From: Desulfobulbus propionicus
Lineage (GTDB): Bacteria; Desulfobacterota; Desulfobulbia; Desulfobulbales; Desulfobulbaceae
Length of the DNA stretch: 63,366 bases
Reading direction: 5' to 3'
Assembly: GCA_002748755.1 (NCBI GenBank)
Contig: PDTD01000020.1
Location: forward strand, 1-63,366
The notes under the pieces were generated by a model that had not been told where the DNA came from, searched no databases, and saw only the letters and a list, made by a program, of their open reading frames with translations. The translations under genes and the position numbers were made by a program. Below, in pieces: positions 7,547 through 16,343 of the stretch (within the stretch, counting starts at the first letter, position 1; every line of letters begins with the position of its first letter).

Positions 7547-8317
7547 ATGAATCATCCCATGCCAGATGTCGTAGCCCTGTTCCTTATCGGGGCAACGTTT
7601 TTTGTGGCCGGTGGGGTCAAAGGAATGATCGGCTTTGGGTTGCCGACTGTAAGTGTGGGGGTGCTCGCCACATGCTTTGATGTGCCGACAGCCATGGCTC
7701 TTCTGCTTGTCCCCTCTCTGCTTACCAATCTTTGGCAAGCGACCCATGGCGGCCATGCCCGAGCGCTGGTACAAAGAATCTGGTTATTTTTACTTGGAGC
7801 GGGCGGTTCAATTTGGGTGGGGGCCATTCTCCTTACCTCGGTTAACACCGCCTATCTCACCATGTCGCTCGGGGCCGTAGTAGTGGTGTATTGCTTGCTG
7901 CATTTCATGGGCTGCCCCTGTAACGTACAATCAGATCATGAACAGACCATCGGGCTGATTCTGGGGATCGTAAACGGTATACTTACAGGGATGACAGGAT
8001 CTTTTGTGGTCCCTGGGGTGATGTTTCTGCAGGCCATCGGGCTGCCACGTAACATGCTTGTACAGGCGATGGGAATGTTGTTTTCCGTGTCTACCTTGGG
8101 GTTGGCCATTGCGTTGCAAAAAAGTAGGCTGCTTACAATGGAACTGGGAGTTCTGTCCATTCTGGCGGTGGTTCCGGCGGGAGCGGGTATGCTGCTTGGA
8201 CAGCGCATTCGGGATTCGCTTCCAAAAGAGCGGTTTACAAAGGGCTTTTTTTTCGCCTTGCTCATTTTGGGTGTTGGCATCATGGGCAAGGGCGTGTTTA
8301 CCTTGGGACGGCCTTGA
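7547..8317 (+). CDS. TauE/SafE-family membrane permease
   Basis: A 256-residue inner-membrane protein with about eight hydrophobic segments. It begins with a short polar stretch then VVALFLIGATFFVAGGVKGM, the GGxxGxxxGFG-type start of the TauE/SafE (DUF81) family. The second half repeats it (GIVNGILTGMTGSFVVPGVM), as expected for the internally duplicated fold. Members export sulfite, sulfoacetate or other small organic anions. GAGAGGATA lies just upstream of the ATG at 7547. It diverges from the LOG-like gene with 88 bases between starts. The substrate is not predictable; sulfur anions fit the likely lifestyle but this is inference. Confidence 0.85.
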   Translation: MNHPMPDVVALFLIGATFFVAGGVKGMIGFGLPTVSVGVLATCFDVPTAMALLLVPSLLTNLWQATHGGHARALVQRIWLFLLGAGGSIWVGAILLTSVNTAYLTMSLGAVVVVYCLLHFMGCPCNVQSDHEQTIGLILGIVNGILTGMTGSFVVPGVMFLQAIGLPRNMLVQAMGMLFSVSTLGLAIALQKSRLLTMELGVLSILAVVPAGAGMLLGQRIRDSLPKERFTKGFFFALLILGVGIMGKGVFTLGRP

Positions 8318-8774
8318 TGCGGTTCGTCAGGTGAGATCAGGCAAACACATAGTAGGACAACTCTGTCATGCTTTCCATCCTGCAGTCAATAGGGTGAGGA
8401 AGAAGACCCGCTTGATGAACGCTCCAAAGGGCACAGCAGAGTATTTGATGAGCAATCCAGGCGAAGCTTATGAAATGGACAATATACCGCTTCTGCAAAC
8501 TATAAACACCCGTTAAAAGTAATGTTGCCTGCCTGCGGACATAATATACCTCTGTTTTTTCTTATTTCTCAAATAAGAAAAAATATACAGGAGAAATCCG
8601 GGAGGTGCAGCCTGTTTGTATGGGGATGACAGGCTGCCGTCATTGAGCGGATGTCTTGCTCGTGCAATGGATAATTGCAGGGTGCAGGTTATATTTGTTG
8701 CTGGCCGGGAGGATTCGCTCTATATCAATTAGGTAAGAGAAGAAGGGGACATTTTTCAATCTGGAAGGGGGTGC
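8318..8774. other. Leader region of the cobalamin operon
   Basis: About 455 bases before cobQ. It contains the right end of a dispersed repeat (8541-8602) with a strong AT-rich palindrome. A cobalamin riboswitch was looked for here, but no convincing B12-box was found. Reading frames crossing it look like extensions of shadow frames. Confidence 0.45.
8541..8602 (+). repeat. Right end of the dispersed IS1380-like repeat (partial)
   Basis: The segment ends with CTCAAATAAGAAAAAATATA followed by CAGGAGAAATCCGGG, matching the right end of the full copy at 36321-36539 (TCAAATAAGACAAAATGTTC then ATGAGAAATCC). It includes the palindrome TTTTTTCTTATTT / AAATAAGAAAAAA. No left end was found about 220 bases upstream. 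It lies 170 bases before cobQ. Confidence 0.5.
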
Positions 8775-10286
8775 ATGGGTACGCAAGCTGTCTGTTTGGC
8801 TGTCCTCGGTACAGGATCGGATGTGGGGAAATCCATCGTGACAACGGCCATTTGTCGAATACTGGTGAACAGGGGGCTGCGTGTGGCTCCATTCAAGGCC
8901 CAGAATATGTCCAACAACTCTGGCGTAACTCCGGAGGGCATGGAAATGGGGCGGGCCCAGATTGTCCAGGCCGAGGCCTGTCGCATCCCGCCGCATGTGG
9001 ATATGAACCCGGTTCTGCTCAAACCTACCAGTGATGTTGGGTCCCAGGTGGTTCTTAACGGTAAAGCTTGGCTGGAAGCCTCTTCTCGCGGGTATTACAA
9101 GCGAAAAGAGTATTTGTTTGTACAGAGTTGTGCCGCCCTTGACAGGCTGCGACGGAACTATGATGTTGTTGTCATGGAAGGTGCAGGCTCCTGTGCCGAG
9201 GTCAACCTGATGGCCAATGACATTGTCAACCTTCGCGCCGCCCAGTATGCAGAAGCCCCGGTAATTTTGGTGGCAGATATTGATCGAGGCGGTGTCTTTG
9301 CTCAGATTGTCGGCACCCTGGCCTGTATCAGTCCCGAGCAGCAGCAGTTGATCAGCGGGTTTGTTATCAACCGGTTCAGGGGCGACCTATCCCTGTTTCA
9401 GAGCGGTGTTGCATGGATTGAGCAGAAAACCGGTAAACAGGTGTTCGGTGTTCTGCCCTGGTTTAAGCATTTTCATATTGAGGCAGAGGATGCTGTGGTC
9501 ATAGAAAAGCCTCACGGCCACCATCCTGGAGCAACAGGTAAACCAGCCATTGCGGTGATTAAGCTTCCCCACATTTCAAATTTTACCGATTTCGATCCCC
9601 TGCTGCATTGTGAGGAACTAGAGGTCGTCTATCTTTCCCAACTCCAGGGTCTCAAAGGGTTTCAGGCCGTGATCCTGCCAGGATCAAAGAGTACATGCAG
9701 TGATTTGCAGTGGTTGGAAAGCACTGGCTGGAAACAGGAAATTTGTACCTATGCTGCGGGCGGCGGACATGTTCTCGGGGTCTGTGGTGGCTACCAGATG
9801 CTCGGGTCCCAAGTGCACGATCCTGATGGCATCGAAGGCGCCCCAGGGGTGACTCCGGGTCTTGATCTTTTACCGGCGGAAACCGTGCTCAAGGCCCCAA
9901 AAATAACAACGCTAACCGACTTCCGTTGGCAGGGTATCAAAGGAAAGGGGTATGAGATCCACATGGGGCAAACTAGGCACCAAGGTTGTTCTCCTCTGGT
10001 GCAGGTGGAAAGGAGAAACCAGGAGCCCTGCAACGACACTGACGGCTGTATAAGCATCGACTCCAGGGTGATGGGGACCTATATGCATGGCCTGTTCGAT
10101 ACACCCGCTATTACCGAAAAATGGCTGCAGTGCATCGGGCTGGGCCAGGTCAAGGTTGATCAGCGCTATGGTCCTGCGGCCAGGGACAAGGCCTATGATC
10201 AACTCGCGGAGCATGCGACCGATCACCTGGATGTGGAGGCGATTGTACAGCTTTTGGCGCCAAGAGGGCAGGGGATGTTTTCATGA
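8775..10286 (+). CDS. cobQ: Cobyric acid synthase
   Basis: A 503-residue cytosolic glutamine-dependent amidotransferase that amidates four carboxylates of adenosylcobyrinic acid a,c-diamide to give cobyric acid. The N-terminal dethiobiotin-synthetase-like ATPase domain shows the P-loop GTGSDVGKS near residue 12 and KAQNMSNNSG, typical of CobQ. The C-terminal class I amidotransferase domain has the nucleophile in GVCGGYQMLG (about residue 337) and a histidine in YEIHMGQT. Length is normal. The start at 8775 is preceded by GGAAGGGG. Its end overlaps the next gene by four bases (ATGA), so translation is coupled through cobQ-cobD-cbiB. Confidence 0.95.
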   Translation: MGTQAVCLAVLGTGSDVGKSIVTTAICRILVNRGLRVAPFKAQNMSNNSGVTPEGMEMGRAQIVQAEACRIPPHVDMNPVLLKPTSDVGSQVVLNGKAWLEASSRGYYKRKEYLFVQSCAALDRLRRNYDVVVMEGAGSCAEVNLMANDIVNLRAAQYAEAPVILVADIDRGGVFAQIVGTLACISPEQQQLISGFVINRFRGDLSLFQSGVAWIEQKTGKQVFGVLPWFKHFHIEAEDAVVIEKPHGHHPGATGKPAIAVIKLPHISNFTDFDPLLHCEELEVVYLSQLQGLKGFQAVILPGSKSTCSDLQWLESTGWKQEICTYAAGGGHVLGVCGGYQMLGSQVHDPDGIEGAPGVTPGLDLLPAETVLKAPKITTLTDFRWQGIKGKGYEIHMGQTRHQGCSPLVQVERRNQEPCNDTDGCISIDSRVMGTYMHGLFDTPAITEKWLQCIGLGQVKVDQRYGPAARDKAYDQLAEHATDHLDVEAIVQLLAPRGQGMFS

Positions 10287-11374
10287 TCACTGGTCATGGC
10301 GGCAACAGAGGAGAAGCAGCAGCCGTGCTGGGATGTCGACCGGAAGATATTGTAGATATGAGCAGTAATATCAATCCGCTGGGTATGCCGCCCGGATTGC
10401 TTGAACATCTCCGTTGTCGTTTGGAAGAGATCGTGTCTCTGCCCGAAGCAGACGCAGGGCAGGCTGTGAGGTCCATGGCTTGTCTTTTGGGAATTGATCC
10501 GGGCAGGATGCTTATGGGAACAGGCACCACCCAGTTTATCTATACCGTCTGTCCAGCCCTGCGGCCGGAGCGGGTCCTGATAGTGGGGCCCACCTATGCT
10601 GATTACGCCTCATCCTGTGCCATGTACGGGGTGCCAATGGATTTTTTTTTAGCCCGTCCGGAGGATGATTTCCAGTTGGACCACGCCTTGTTGGCCAGCC
10701 GGGCGAAAAAGTATGATCTTGTATTTATCTGTAACCCCAACAATCCCACAGGCCGGATTATTCCGCGTGACGAACTGCTGGATCTCTGTCGTAGCCAGAC
10801 GGATACCACCTTTGTTGTTGATGAATCCTATCTGCCTTTTGCCTTGGGTGAGCAGGCAAAAGGTATGAGCGATGAACATTTGGACAATGTGGTGGTGCTT
10901 TGGTCGATTTCGAAAATTTTCGGTATTCCCGGACTACGGGCCGGTTTTCTGGAAGCAGAAGTATCCATACTGGAACGTTTTAGCCGTTTCATGCAACCCT
11001 GGTCAGCCAATACTCTGGCCCAGGAAGCCGTTGTTTTTCTTGGCCAGCAGAAAGAGCAGACCTTACGATTTATCGACCAGTCCGCACTGTTTGCCCGGCA
11101 ACAGGTTGACGAGTTTCAGCAGGATCTCCGGGGGCTGCCCGTGCATCTCTACCCCACAGTCACACCCTATCTGCTTATTCGCCTCCCTGTAGATCTGACC
11201 GCAGCAAGTGTGTGTGACGCTATGCTTCAAGAGCGGCTGCTGCTTCGTAACTGTGCCAATTTTTACGGCCTTGATGAACAATATGTGCGCATTGCCCTGA
11301 AAACTCCGGAAATCAATGTCCGGGCTGCCCGGCACCTCCGGCAGGTGGTAAGCCGGAAGGTAGAGGAGGGCTGA
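10283..11374 (+). CDS. cobD: L-threonine-O-3-phosphate decarboxylase (CobD/CobC)
   Basis: A 363-residue PLP enzyme of the class I/II aminotransferase fold. It decarboxylates threonine phosphate to (R)-1-aminopropan-2-ol phosphate, the linker of the cobalamin nucleotide loop. The N-terminus MITGHGGNRGEAAAVLGC and DMSSNINPLG are typical. The PLP lysine is in SISKIFGIPGLRAGF (about residue 211), and FICNPNNPTG is the conserved cofactor loop. The paralogue histidinol-phosphate aminotransferase shares the fold, but the GHGGN start and position between cobQ and cbiB favour the cobalamin enzyme. Symbol follows the Salmonella convention. It starts in the ATGA overlap with cobQ. Confidence 0.9.
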   Translation: MITGHGGNRGEAAAVLGCRPEDIVDMSSNINPLGMPPGLLEHLRCRLEEIVSLPEADAGQAVRSMACLLGIDPGRMLMGTGTTQFIYTVCPALRPERVLIVGPTYADYASSCAMYGVPMDFFLARPEDDFQLDHALLASRAKKYDLVFICNPNNPTGRIIPRDELLDLCRSQTDTTFVVDESYLPFALGEQAKGMSDEHLDNVVVLWSISKIFGIPGLRAGFLEAEVSILERFSRFMQPWSANTLAQEAVVFLGQQKEQTLRFIDQSALFARQQVDEFQQDLRGLPVHLYPTVTPYLLIRLPVDLTAASVCDAMLQERLLLRNCANFYGLDEQYVRIALKTPEINVRAARHLRQVVSRKVEEG

Positions 11375-11376
11375 GC

Positions 11377-12342
11377 ATGGACCTGTGGCAGTGGGCTATA
11401 CCTCTACTCCTACCCCTGGGGTTTGTGCTGGATCGTCTTCTGGGAGATCCCCTTCGGCTGCCTCATCCCATACGTTGGATGGGATGGGCCATTCTCCGGT
11501 GCGAACCGGTGTTCAGGCGGTATGTTCCCGGTGAGCTGTTCGCTGGTACCTTGTTTGCGGTTTTTCTGATAAGCTGTTGTTGGCTGCTTTCTGTGCTTAT
11601 CCTGGATGTGGTCGCCTCCTGGTCACCCCTTGGAGAATTTGGGCTGGAGGTGGCCATGGTTTTTTATTGTTTGTCCGTGCAATCTTTGAAAAATGCAGCC
11701 ATGGATATTTACCGGCTGCTTGTGCAGAAGAAAACCGATGAAGCCAGGACGCAGGTTGCCATGATCGTGGGACGTGATGTGCAGTCATACCAGGCAGAAG
11801 ATATTGCCAGGGCAACGGTGGAAACCGTGGCGGAGAATTTCGTTGACGGGGTTGTTTCTCCGCTTTTTTATGGGGTCATGGGCGGTGGCCCGTTGATGCT
11901 GACCTATAAGATGATCAACACCCTGGACTCCATGGTTGGTTATAAGAATGAGCGTTATCGTTTTTTTGGTTGTGCAGCTGCACGGATTGATGATCTGGCC
12001 AACTGGATTCCAGCCCGGATAGCCGTGGCCATTATAACGTTGGCAGCCATGCTGCCGCCCTGGGAAACAGGCAGGCGAGCCTGGAGAACAGGGCTGCAGG
12101 AAGGTAGACAACACGCCAGTCCCAATGCCGGCTATCCGGAAGCCGCCTTTGCGGGTGCATTGGGGGTGCAATTGAATGGGCCGAATTATTACGGCGGTAT
12201 CCTGGTGGAAAAACCGTTTATCGGCAAACAGTTTCTTCCTCCAGGGGTGCAGCATATTGAGGAGGCCTGTACACTTATGGTACGCTCTTCGCTTATTGCA
12301 GTAGTCCTTGCCTGGATCGCTTCGTGTCTTCTGGCGTTGTGA
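11377..12342 (+). CDS. cbiB: Adenosylcobinamide-phosphate synthase
   Basis: A 321-residue inner-membrane enzyme that joins aminopropanol phosphate, made by the preceding gene product, to adenosylcobyric acid. It begins with a hydrophobic segment followed by FVLDRLLGDPLRLPHPIRWM, the hallmark of CbiB. The central part has TVETVAENFVDGVVSPLFY and YKMINTLDSMVGYKNERY, both highly conserved. Several further membrane segments are visible. GAGGAGGG precedes the ATG at 11377, two bases after the cobD stop. The three genes together cover conversion of cobyrinic acid diamide to adenosylcobinamide phosphate. Confidence 0.95.
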   Translation: MDLWQWAIPLLLPLGFVLDRLLGDPLRLPHPIRWMGWAILRCEPVFRRYVPGELFAGTLFAVFLISCCWLLSVLILDVVASWSPLGEFGLEVAMVFYCLSVQSLKNAAMDIYRLLVQKKTDEARTQVAMIVGRDVQSYQAEDIARATVETVAENFVDGVVSPLFYGVMGGGPLMLTYKMINTLDSMVGYKNERYRFFGCAAARIDDLANWIPARIAVAIITLAAMLPPWETGRRAWRTGLQEGRQHASPNAGYPEAAFAGALGVQLNGPNYYGGILVEKPFIGKQFLPPGVQHIEEACTLMVRSSLIAVVLAWIASCLLAL

Positions 12343-12553
12343 GGATGTGGAATCTGGAGCTTCCTGAAAGTCGTCTAACCCGGATTTCTCATGAACACCT
12401 TACGAGTGTTGAAAAGTAACAAACAAGCAGCATGATCTAGCTAGAGCCTGTCCATAAATGGCACATTTTGAAATGTGCCCACTGCCAGCCTCACCATCGC
12501 GGACAACAGAGTCATAGAACGAAGCCCATTTTTCCTGACTTTTTCAGCTTGTC
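12343..12553. other. Intergenic with solo IS1380-like end at 12379-12400
   Basis: Directly after cbiB the plus strand reads CCCGGATTTCTCATGAACAC, a perfect copy of the left end of the dispersed repeat. The usual internal hairpin sequence does not follow and no right end was found nearby, so this is a solo or decayed end marking the border of the insertion-sequence island. Confidence 0.55.
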
Positions 12554-12739
12554 ATGGGAAAAACAGCTCTATCCAGGGTCCTTTGTACCCAGTGGAACTG
12601 GTATCAGGCAAACGGTAACCTGAAAGACCGAGCCTGCCGGGTCATGCTTTTGAAACCAGAGGAAAAAGGCGAAATCACTCTGCCTCCAAGAAAAAGAGAA
12701 CCATTCCGGTATCCCAAAAAGGCTGACCGCAAGCAATAA
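12554..12739 (+). pseudogene. DUF4338 (IS-associated, DruA-type) N-terminal fragment
   Basis: The 61-codon frame includes QWNWYQANGNLKDRACRVML followed by LKPEEKGEITLPPRK. This combination (W-W-x-QANG-LKDxxCR, then E-KG-ITLPPRK) is characteristic of the N-terminal part of DUF4338 proteins, which accompany some insertion sequences and include DruA of the Druantia defence system. The rest of the protein is missing: the frame stops at 12739 and IS66-like sequence follows. It is therefore a fragment and gives no evidence of a defence system here. Confidence 0.5.
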
Positions 12740-12839
12740 ACTTACAATACCTCGCAATTGACCGGTACGGTCTCCGAGTTTGGCTCTTTACCAAGCTTGC
12801 GCTTCCCTGGATCGTCATGACGGTCAGTCATTTTATCCT

Positions 12840-13160
12840 TTCTTGGGGTGAATGCGAGCAATACGGCAAGGTAAGCAAGGGCTATTTCAGCACCGGCTTT
12901 GGCCCCCGGATTTTCCGCACTTGTTGCTGAAATTGGCGGCAACAGCAGGGAAACCATCCAGACATTCTGCTCCTCGGCGCTTGGGGTTCCTGTCAGTCTC
13001 GGTGACATCCAAAAGGTTCTTGACCGGGCTTCTGCCGCGATCACGCCTCATTACCATGCGATCAGGGACAAGGCCAGGAGTCAGGATATAAGCCACCTGG
13101 AAAAGCGGCGGCAAGCTGAACTGGCTCTGGGGAAGACGAAGCCAGGGAACCAGGAGTGAA
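12840..13160 (+). pseudogene. IS66-type transposase (TnpC) central fragment
   Basis: The frame from 12899 reads FSALVAEIGGNSRETIQTFC followed by LGVPVSLGDIQKVLDRASAA, the conserved central portion of an IS66 transposase before its catalytic domain. Upstream in another frame the zinc-finger-type region is recognisable (CEQYGKVSKGYFSTGFGP), showing a frameshift near 12890-12900. The catalytic domain is absent beyond about 13100. Confidence 0.6.
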
Positions 13161-13259
13161 AAAGGAAACCGCTGGCTGGAGCGAATTCTCTCGCCCAGGG
13201 AGACCTGTCGATGCCATTAACTGATATTTCAAAAAATCAAAAGCCTGATCTGGAATGGA

Positions 13260-13660
13260 TCAGGCGAGCCACTTAAACGCAACCCTGTGATGGGTTACAC
13301 CTCTTTTGGGGTATGGAATCCCTCCTTGAATGATTTTCAAAAAGGACTTTTCTACCAATTGTTTCCATACGTCGCCATCTTCCAAGTTGAGGTGGCCGGA
13401 TTCGCGTGAAATCAGTGACCGGAATAGCCTGGAATACTCAGCCAGGGCAATAAAAACCGCGACTAACGCTGAGCGATTCTGGGTGGATGGCACGGTTTTT
13501 GTTGATTTTTTGACCAGTATGACAGGATATAATACGAGAGATTATGCCGCAGCCACTATTCGGCACGACTCAAACCGCTTTGACGTCGTGCTTCTATGTG
13601 GACTTTCCAAGGGTTGCTCAAGATCGAATCATGAGTTTGTGGTGTATCAGGCATGGAATA
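13260..13660 (-). pseudogene. IS66 TnpA-like remnant
   Basis: Read on the minus strand, bases 13660 to 13560 match the start of the tnpA gene at 18831 (for example CACGACGTCAAAGCGGTTTG here and CACAGCGTCAAAGCGGTTTG there). In frame, STQNRSALVAVFIAL matches the end of the same protein. Stops and frameshifts break it. The remaining stretch to 13260 is not recognised. Confidence 0.55.
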
Positions 13661-13674
13661 CCTCCTTAAGCTAA

Positions 13675-14252
13675 GACGAGTTGATGGAAATTGTCCTTTG
13701 TCAACAAGCCGTCAATGATCGTCAGGTAAGACCCGAGGGCAGGAAAGGGATGTCTCTTGCGCTTATGGAAGGCCCATGGTTCAGCACGGATCGCTTCCTT
13801 TATAGTGTTCCTCGAATACCCTGTCATCCTGAATAACTCTCTTATAATTTAGCCGTAAACACGACGGGCTGTCCTGATACATTCGTATTGATCCATTGAG
13901 AGCAACCCCTTTCCTCCTGTGGGCTAGGGTTTTTGCTTCACCATAACAGGAAGAAAGGACGCTCAGGGTGGTCAATTTTAGATTAGCACAACCCGGCAGA
14001 CTACCAGGTCACATTTCGTAAAAAGATATACTCAATTATCAAGGGACTGCGACATGATCTGGATGAATGGATTATCTTCGTACAATTACGAGAAAGGTCT
14101 CATCAAGGAAAAATGTGTTGAGGAAGAGCATCCATAAAAAGTGTGGAAGATGGAAAGACTGTGTGGAAGGAGAAGTATTTGAACTGATCTTGACCTGACA
14201 AACGCCTCATCAAAATTGGTTGTTTGTCAGATCAGATCTTGACTAATACAAT
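13675..14252. other. Non-coding stretch in the insertion-sequence island
   Basis: About 580 bases without a supportable gene. All frames are short. The sequence becomes AT-rich towards the rubredoxin gene. Confidence 0.5.
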
Positions 14253-14459
14253 TTAAGCACCTTCTGCTACAGATCCTGGACCTGCCAGTGGCTTAAATGC
14301 TTTTTTACTGGCACCGCAAATTGGACATCTCCAATCATCAGGAAGATCTTCAAAACTTGTACCTTTAGGTATTTTGCTTTTTCTATCACCTTTGTCAGGG
14401 TTATAGATATATCCACAATTTGTCGTTTGACATTGATACATTTCTTCGGGTTGAGCCAT
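14253..14459 (-). CDS. Rubredoxin, type II knuckle (C-x4-C)
   Basis: A 68-residue one-iron electron carrier of the cytosol. Four cysteines can bind the Fe(Cys)4 centre: C10 and C15 in [18 protein letters not shown], and C45 and C48 in WRCPICGA. Standard rubredoxins have C-x2-C in the first knuckle; here four residues separate the pair, as in the type II rubredoxin of Desulfovibrio desulfuricans. The rest is orthodox ([16 protein letters not shown]). The C-terminus has a 15-residue extension beyond FKPL. The minus strand has GGAGG seven bases before the ATG at 14459. The gene is AT-rich compared with its flanks and is isolated among transposon remnants, suggesting acquisition. Likely partners are rubredoxin-oxygen or peroxide reductases, none seen here. 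Confidence 0.92.
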   Translation of the reverse strand: MAQPEEMYQCQTTNCGYIYNPDKGDRKSKIPKGTSFEDLPDDWRCPICGASKKAFKPLAGPGSVAEGA

Positions 14460-14804
14460 AATAAATCCTCCAAGGACGGTTATAAAACGTTCTATTTAAT
14501 TAACTGTAATAGTATCGCTTCAAAACGGTACTATGATCTTTGCCTGTTACTGTTTGTGGAATAATTGGTCATTCATACTTTCTTTACTTAAGAAGGTGTA
14601 GAAAAAGATCGATAATATTTAAAGAAAAATGGTTATATAAACGCAAAAAAAACCACAAACCACTATAATAAGTAATTTTTTTTCTGCCAAAGAAAAAAGT
14701 GATTACCACTGAAGTTCAGCACATTTATTTTAGGGATTAGTCATTATATAATTAACCCACTGTGTCATAATCAATCAAGACCAAAATGAACGGGAGAGTA
14801 CGAT
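14460..14804. other. AT-rich region upstream of rubredoxin
   Basis: About 345 bases of clearly lower GC, with runs of A. It probably holds the rubredoxin promoter on the minus strand and the 5' flank of an IS1595-type fragment on the plus strand. No gene or stable hairpin was identified. Confidence 0.5.
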
Positions 14805-14930
14805 ATGGCCAAAAATCCAATTCAGTATCAAAAAGGTTTGAGCTTGACAGATTTTCTTGCCCAATACGGTGACGAATCCAAATGGGCGCTGGCCCCTCAA
14901 GCACCAGTACATTTATCTACACTCATTTGA
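14805..14930 (+). pseudogene. IS1595-family transposase N-terminal fragment
   Basis: The ATG at 14805, preceded by GGGAGAG, opens a frame reading MAKNPIQYQKGLSLTDFLAQ then YGDESK, the standard N-terminus of IS1595 (ISXO2-like) transposases (xxIQFQKGLSLxxFLxxYGTEE). After about 26 codons the homology ends and the frame runs into IS3-type sequence, stopping near 14930. The zinc ribbon and catalytic domain are missing. Confidence 0.6.
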
Positions 14931-15146
14931 AAACGGCAGGTCGCTCCGCTTCGGACTTGCCAAGTGGACCCGGTACTACAATTTGGCAAGAGGCCATTCT
15001 TCTTTTGAGGACAAAACCCCGGATGAGGTTTACTTTGGTTTGCCTTGCCCGTTCGCCGAGGCTGCCTGATGCCAGTTTTTAATTTTCTCATCTCAGGGCT
15101 TGTGGCTTATCCCACCCATCAGGCTGTCCAATTAATGGGGGCCACC
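14880..15146 (+). pseudogene. IS3-family OrfB C-terminal fragment and right end
   Basis: The frame to the stop at 15069 reads HQYIYLHSFENGRSLRFGLA then YYNLARGHSSFEDKTPDEVY, the C-terminal signature of IS3-family integrase-type transposases (the YN-xR-H-S-x-TP-EVY pattern). Only about the last 55 residues remain, joined directly to an IS1595 fragment. The outer end (15100-15146) is the inverted partner of the repeat at 1402-1445. Confidence 0.7.
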
Positions 15147-15159
15147 GCCTTTGTTATAT

Positions 15160-15202
15160 AAAAAAATCCCGACGGAAAAGAGTTCTGTCGGGATTTTTTA
15201 CT
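15160..15202. terminator. Bidirectional rho-independent terminator
   Basis: AAAAAATCCCGACGGAAAAG followed by AGTTCTGTCGGGATTTTTT forms a stem flanked by A and T runs on both sides, so it works in both directions. On the minus strand it lies just after the alcohol dehydrogenase stop. Confidence 0.85.
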
Positions 15203-15221
15203 TTTTTTTCTTTCTGGTCTT

Positions 15222-16343
15222 TTATGGTGTATAATCCTTATCAATGATGATAACTGGTTTGATAACCTCCCCACTGTTTGAAGCATTTGCCGCTTCGTTT
15301 ATCTGCTCAAAGTCAAATTGCTTGATAACCTGATCAAAGGGGAACTTGTTTCGATTATGAAAGCCAATAAGCTGGGGAATAAAGGTCTGGGGAACAGCAT
15401 CTCCCATAAGAACACCCTTTATTGTTTTTGTTCCGACAACCAGATCAATAAATGGCGAGATGGAAAACTCTTTGTTGGTTACGGCAACAGGTGCATATAC
15501 GCCACCCTGGGCAGTTACTTCTAATGCCGCTTTCATGACTTCAGACACTCCTGTGGTATCTATTACATAATCGGTTCCCAAGCCGTTTGTTATCTTCTTT
15601 ATCTCTTCAACGACATCGACTTTTAAGGAATTAATGGTGTGTGTTGACCCCATTTTTTTGGAAATTTCCAGACGATGGTCATGAATATCAACCGCAATAA
15701 CAATTGGGAATGATGAAATGCAGGATGCCATCATTGCCCCCAATCCAACCGTACCTGTGCCAAATACCGTTATGGTTGATCCCACCGGAGGATTAAATCC
15801 ATTGAGAACTGTACCACTCCCGGTCAAGAACCCGCAACCAAGCGGACCGACAATGCGCAGATCAATAGATTTATCAACCTTAATAATATTGCTTTCATCA
15901 ACAACTGTATAGGTTGCAAACGATGACTGACCTAGAAAGTTGCTGATTGGTGTGGTCTTATCCTCTTTATAAAATACTGCTGTTCCATCTCCGCGTCTGC
16001 CAACCACATTTAATGCAGGCCAATCGGAGCAGCTGGCAGGTTTTCCGTGAAGGCAATTATAGCAATGTCCGCAAAATGAATGGGAGAGGACAACATGATC
16101 GCCTGCTTGAACTGTTTTGACAGCATCTCCAACTTCCTCGACAATTCCAGCCCCTTCATGGCCAAAGATTGCAGGTAAATTATAGGCGGCATCTCCCAGA
16201 CGAAATGCTTCATCAGAATGACAAATGCCGCTTGCTACAATCTTAACCAATATCTCGTTTGAATTTGGTTGATCCAGGTACACCCTCTCAATTTGATAGT
16301 CTTCATTGACACCGTTAACCACTGCAGCTTTGATTTCTTTCAT
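15222..16343 (-). CDS. Zinc-dependent aryl-type alcohol dehydrogenase
   Basis: A 373-residue medium-chain dehydrogenase/reductase that interconverts alcohols and aldehydes with NAD(H). Catalytic zinc ligands are visible as C41 in SGICHSDEA, H63-E64 in FGHEGAG and a cysteine in GPLGCGFLTGSG. The structural-zinc segment CGHCYNCLHGKPASC has the four expected cysteines. The Rossmann motif is VFGTGTVGLGAM and an Asp in VDIHD suggests NAD preference. The whole layout matches benzyl/aryl alcohol dehydrogenases. GAGGG lies before the ATG at 16343. The gene is markedly AT-richer than flanking chromosomal genes and sits inside the insertion-sequence island, so horizontal gain is likely. Confidence 0.9.
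   Translation of the reverse strand: MKEIKAAVVNGVNEDYQIERVYLDQPNSNEILVKIVASGICHSDEAFRLGDAAYNLPAIFGHEGAGIVEEVGDAVKTVQAGDHVVLSHSFCGHCYNCLHGKPASCSDWPALNVVGRRGDGTAVFYKEDKTTPISNFLGQSSFATYTVVDESNIIKVDKSIDLRIVGPLGCGFLTGSGTVLNGFNPPVGSTITVFGTGTVGLGAMMASCISSFPIVIAVDIHDHRLEISKKMGSTHTINSLKVDVVEEIKKITNGLGTDYVIDTTGVSEVMKAALEVTAQGGVYAPVAVTNKEFSISPFIDLVVGTKTIKGVLMGDAVPQTFIPQLIGFHNRNKFPFDQVIKQFDFEQINEAANASNSGEVIKPVIIIDKDYTP

Noticed and set aside
8553-8585. Rho-independent terminator at the TTTTTTCTTATTT palindrome
   Set aside because: The palindrome is AT-only and belongs to the right end of the dispersed repeat, also seen in copy A; no gene ends directly before it.
8318-8774. Cobalamin riboswitch before cobQ
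   Set aside because: The long leader invites one, but no B12-box (GCCACTG) and no AGTCAGGAGACCTGCC-like core could be found; part of the leader is a dispersed repeat.
12554-12739. Druantia defence system
   Set aside because: Only the N-terminal part of a DUF4338 protein is present; no helicase or other Druantia genes, and everything around is insertion-sequence debris.
14857-15082. A real small gene before the alcohol dehydrogenase terminator
   Set aside because: Both overlapping frames are explained by the IS3 OrfB C-terminus and its frame shadow.
1402-15146. A 13.7-kb composite transposon between the two inverted IS3-type ends
   Set aside because: The enclosed genes include rpsD and the cobalamin operon, the left end has no transposase, and each end is joined to different debris; two independent insertions are simpler.
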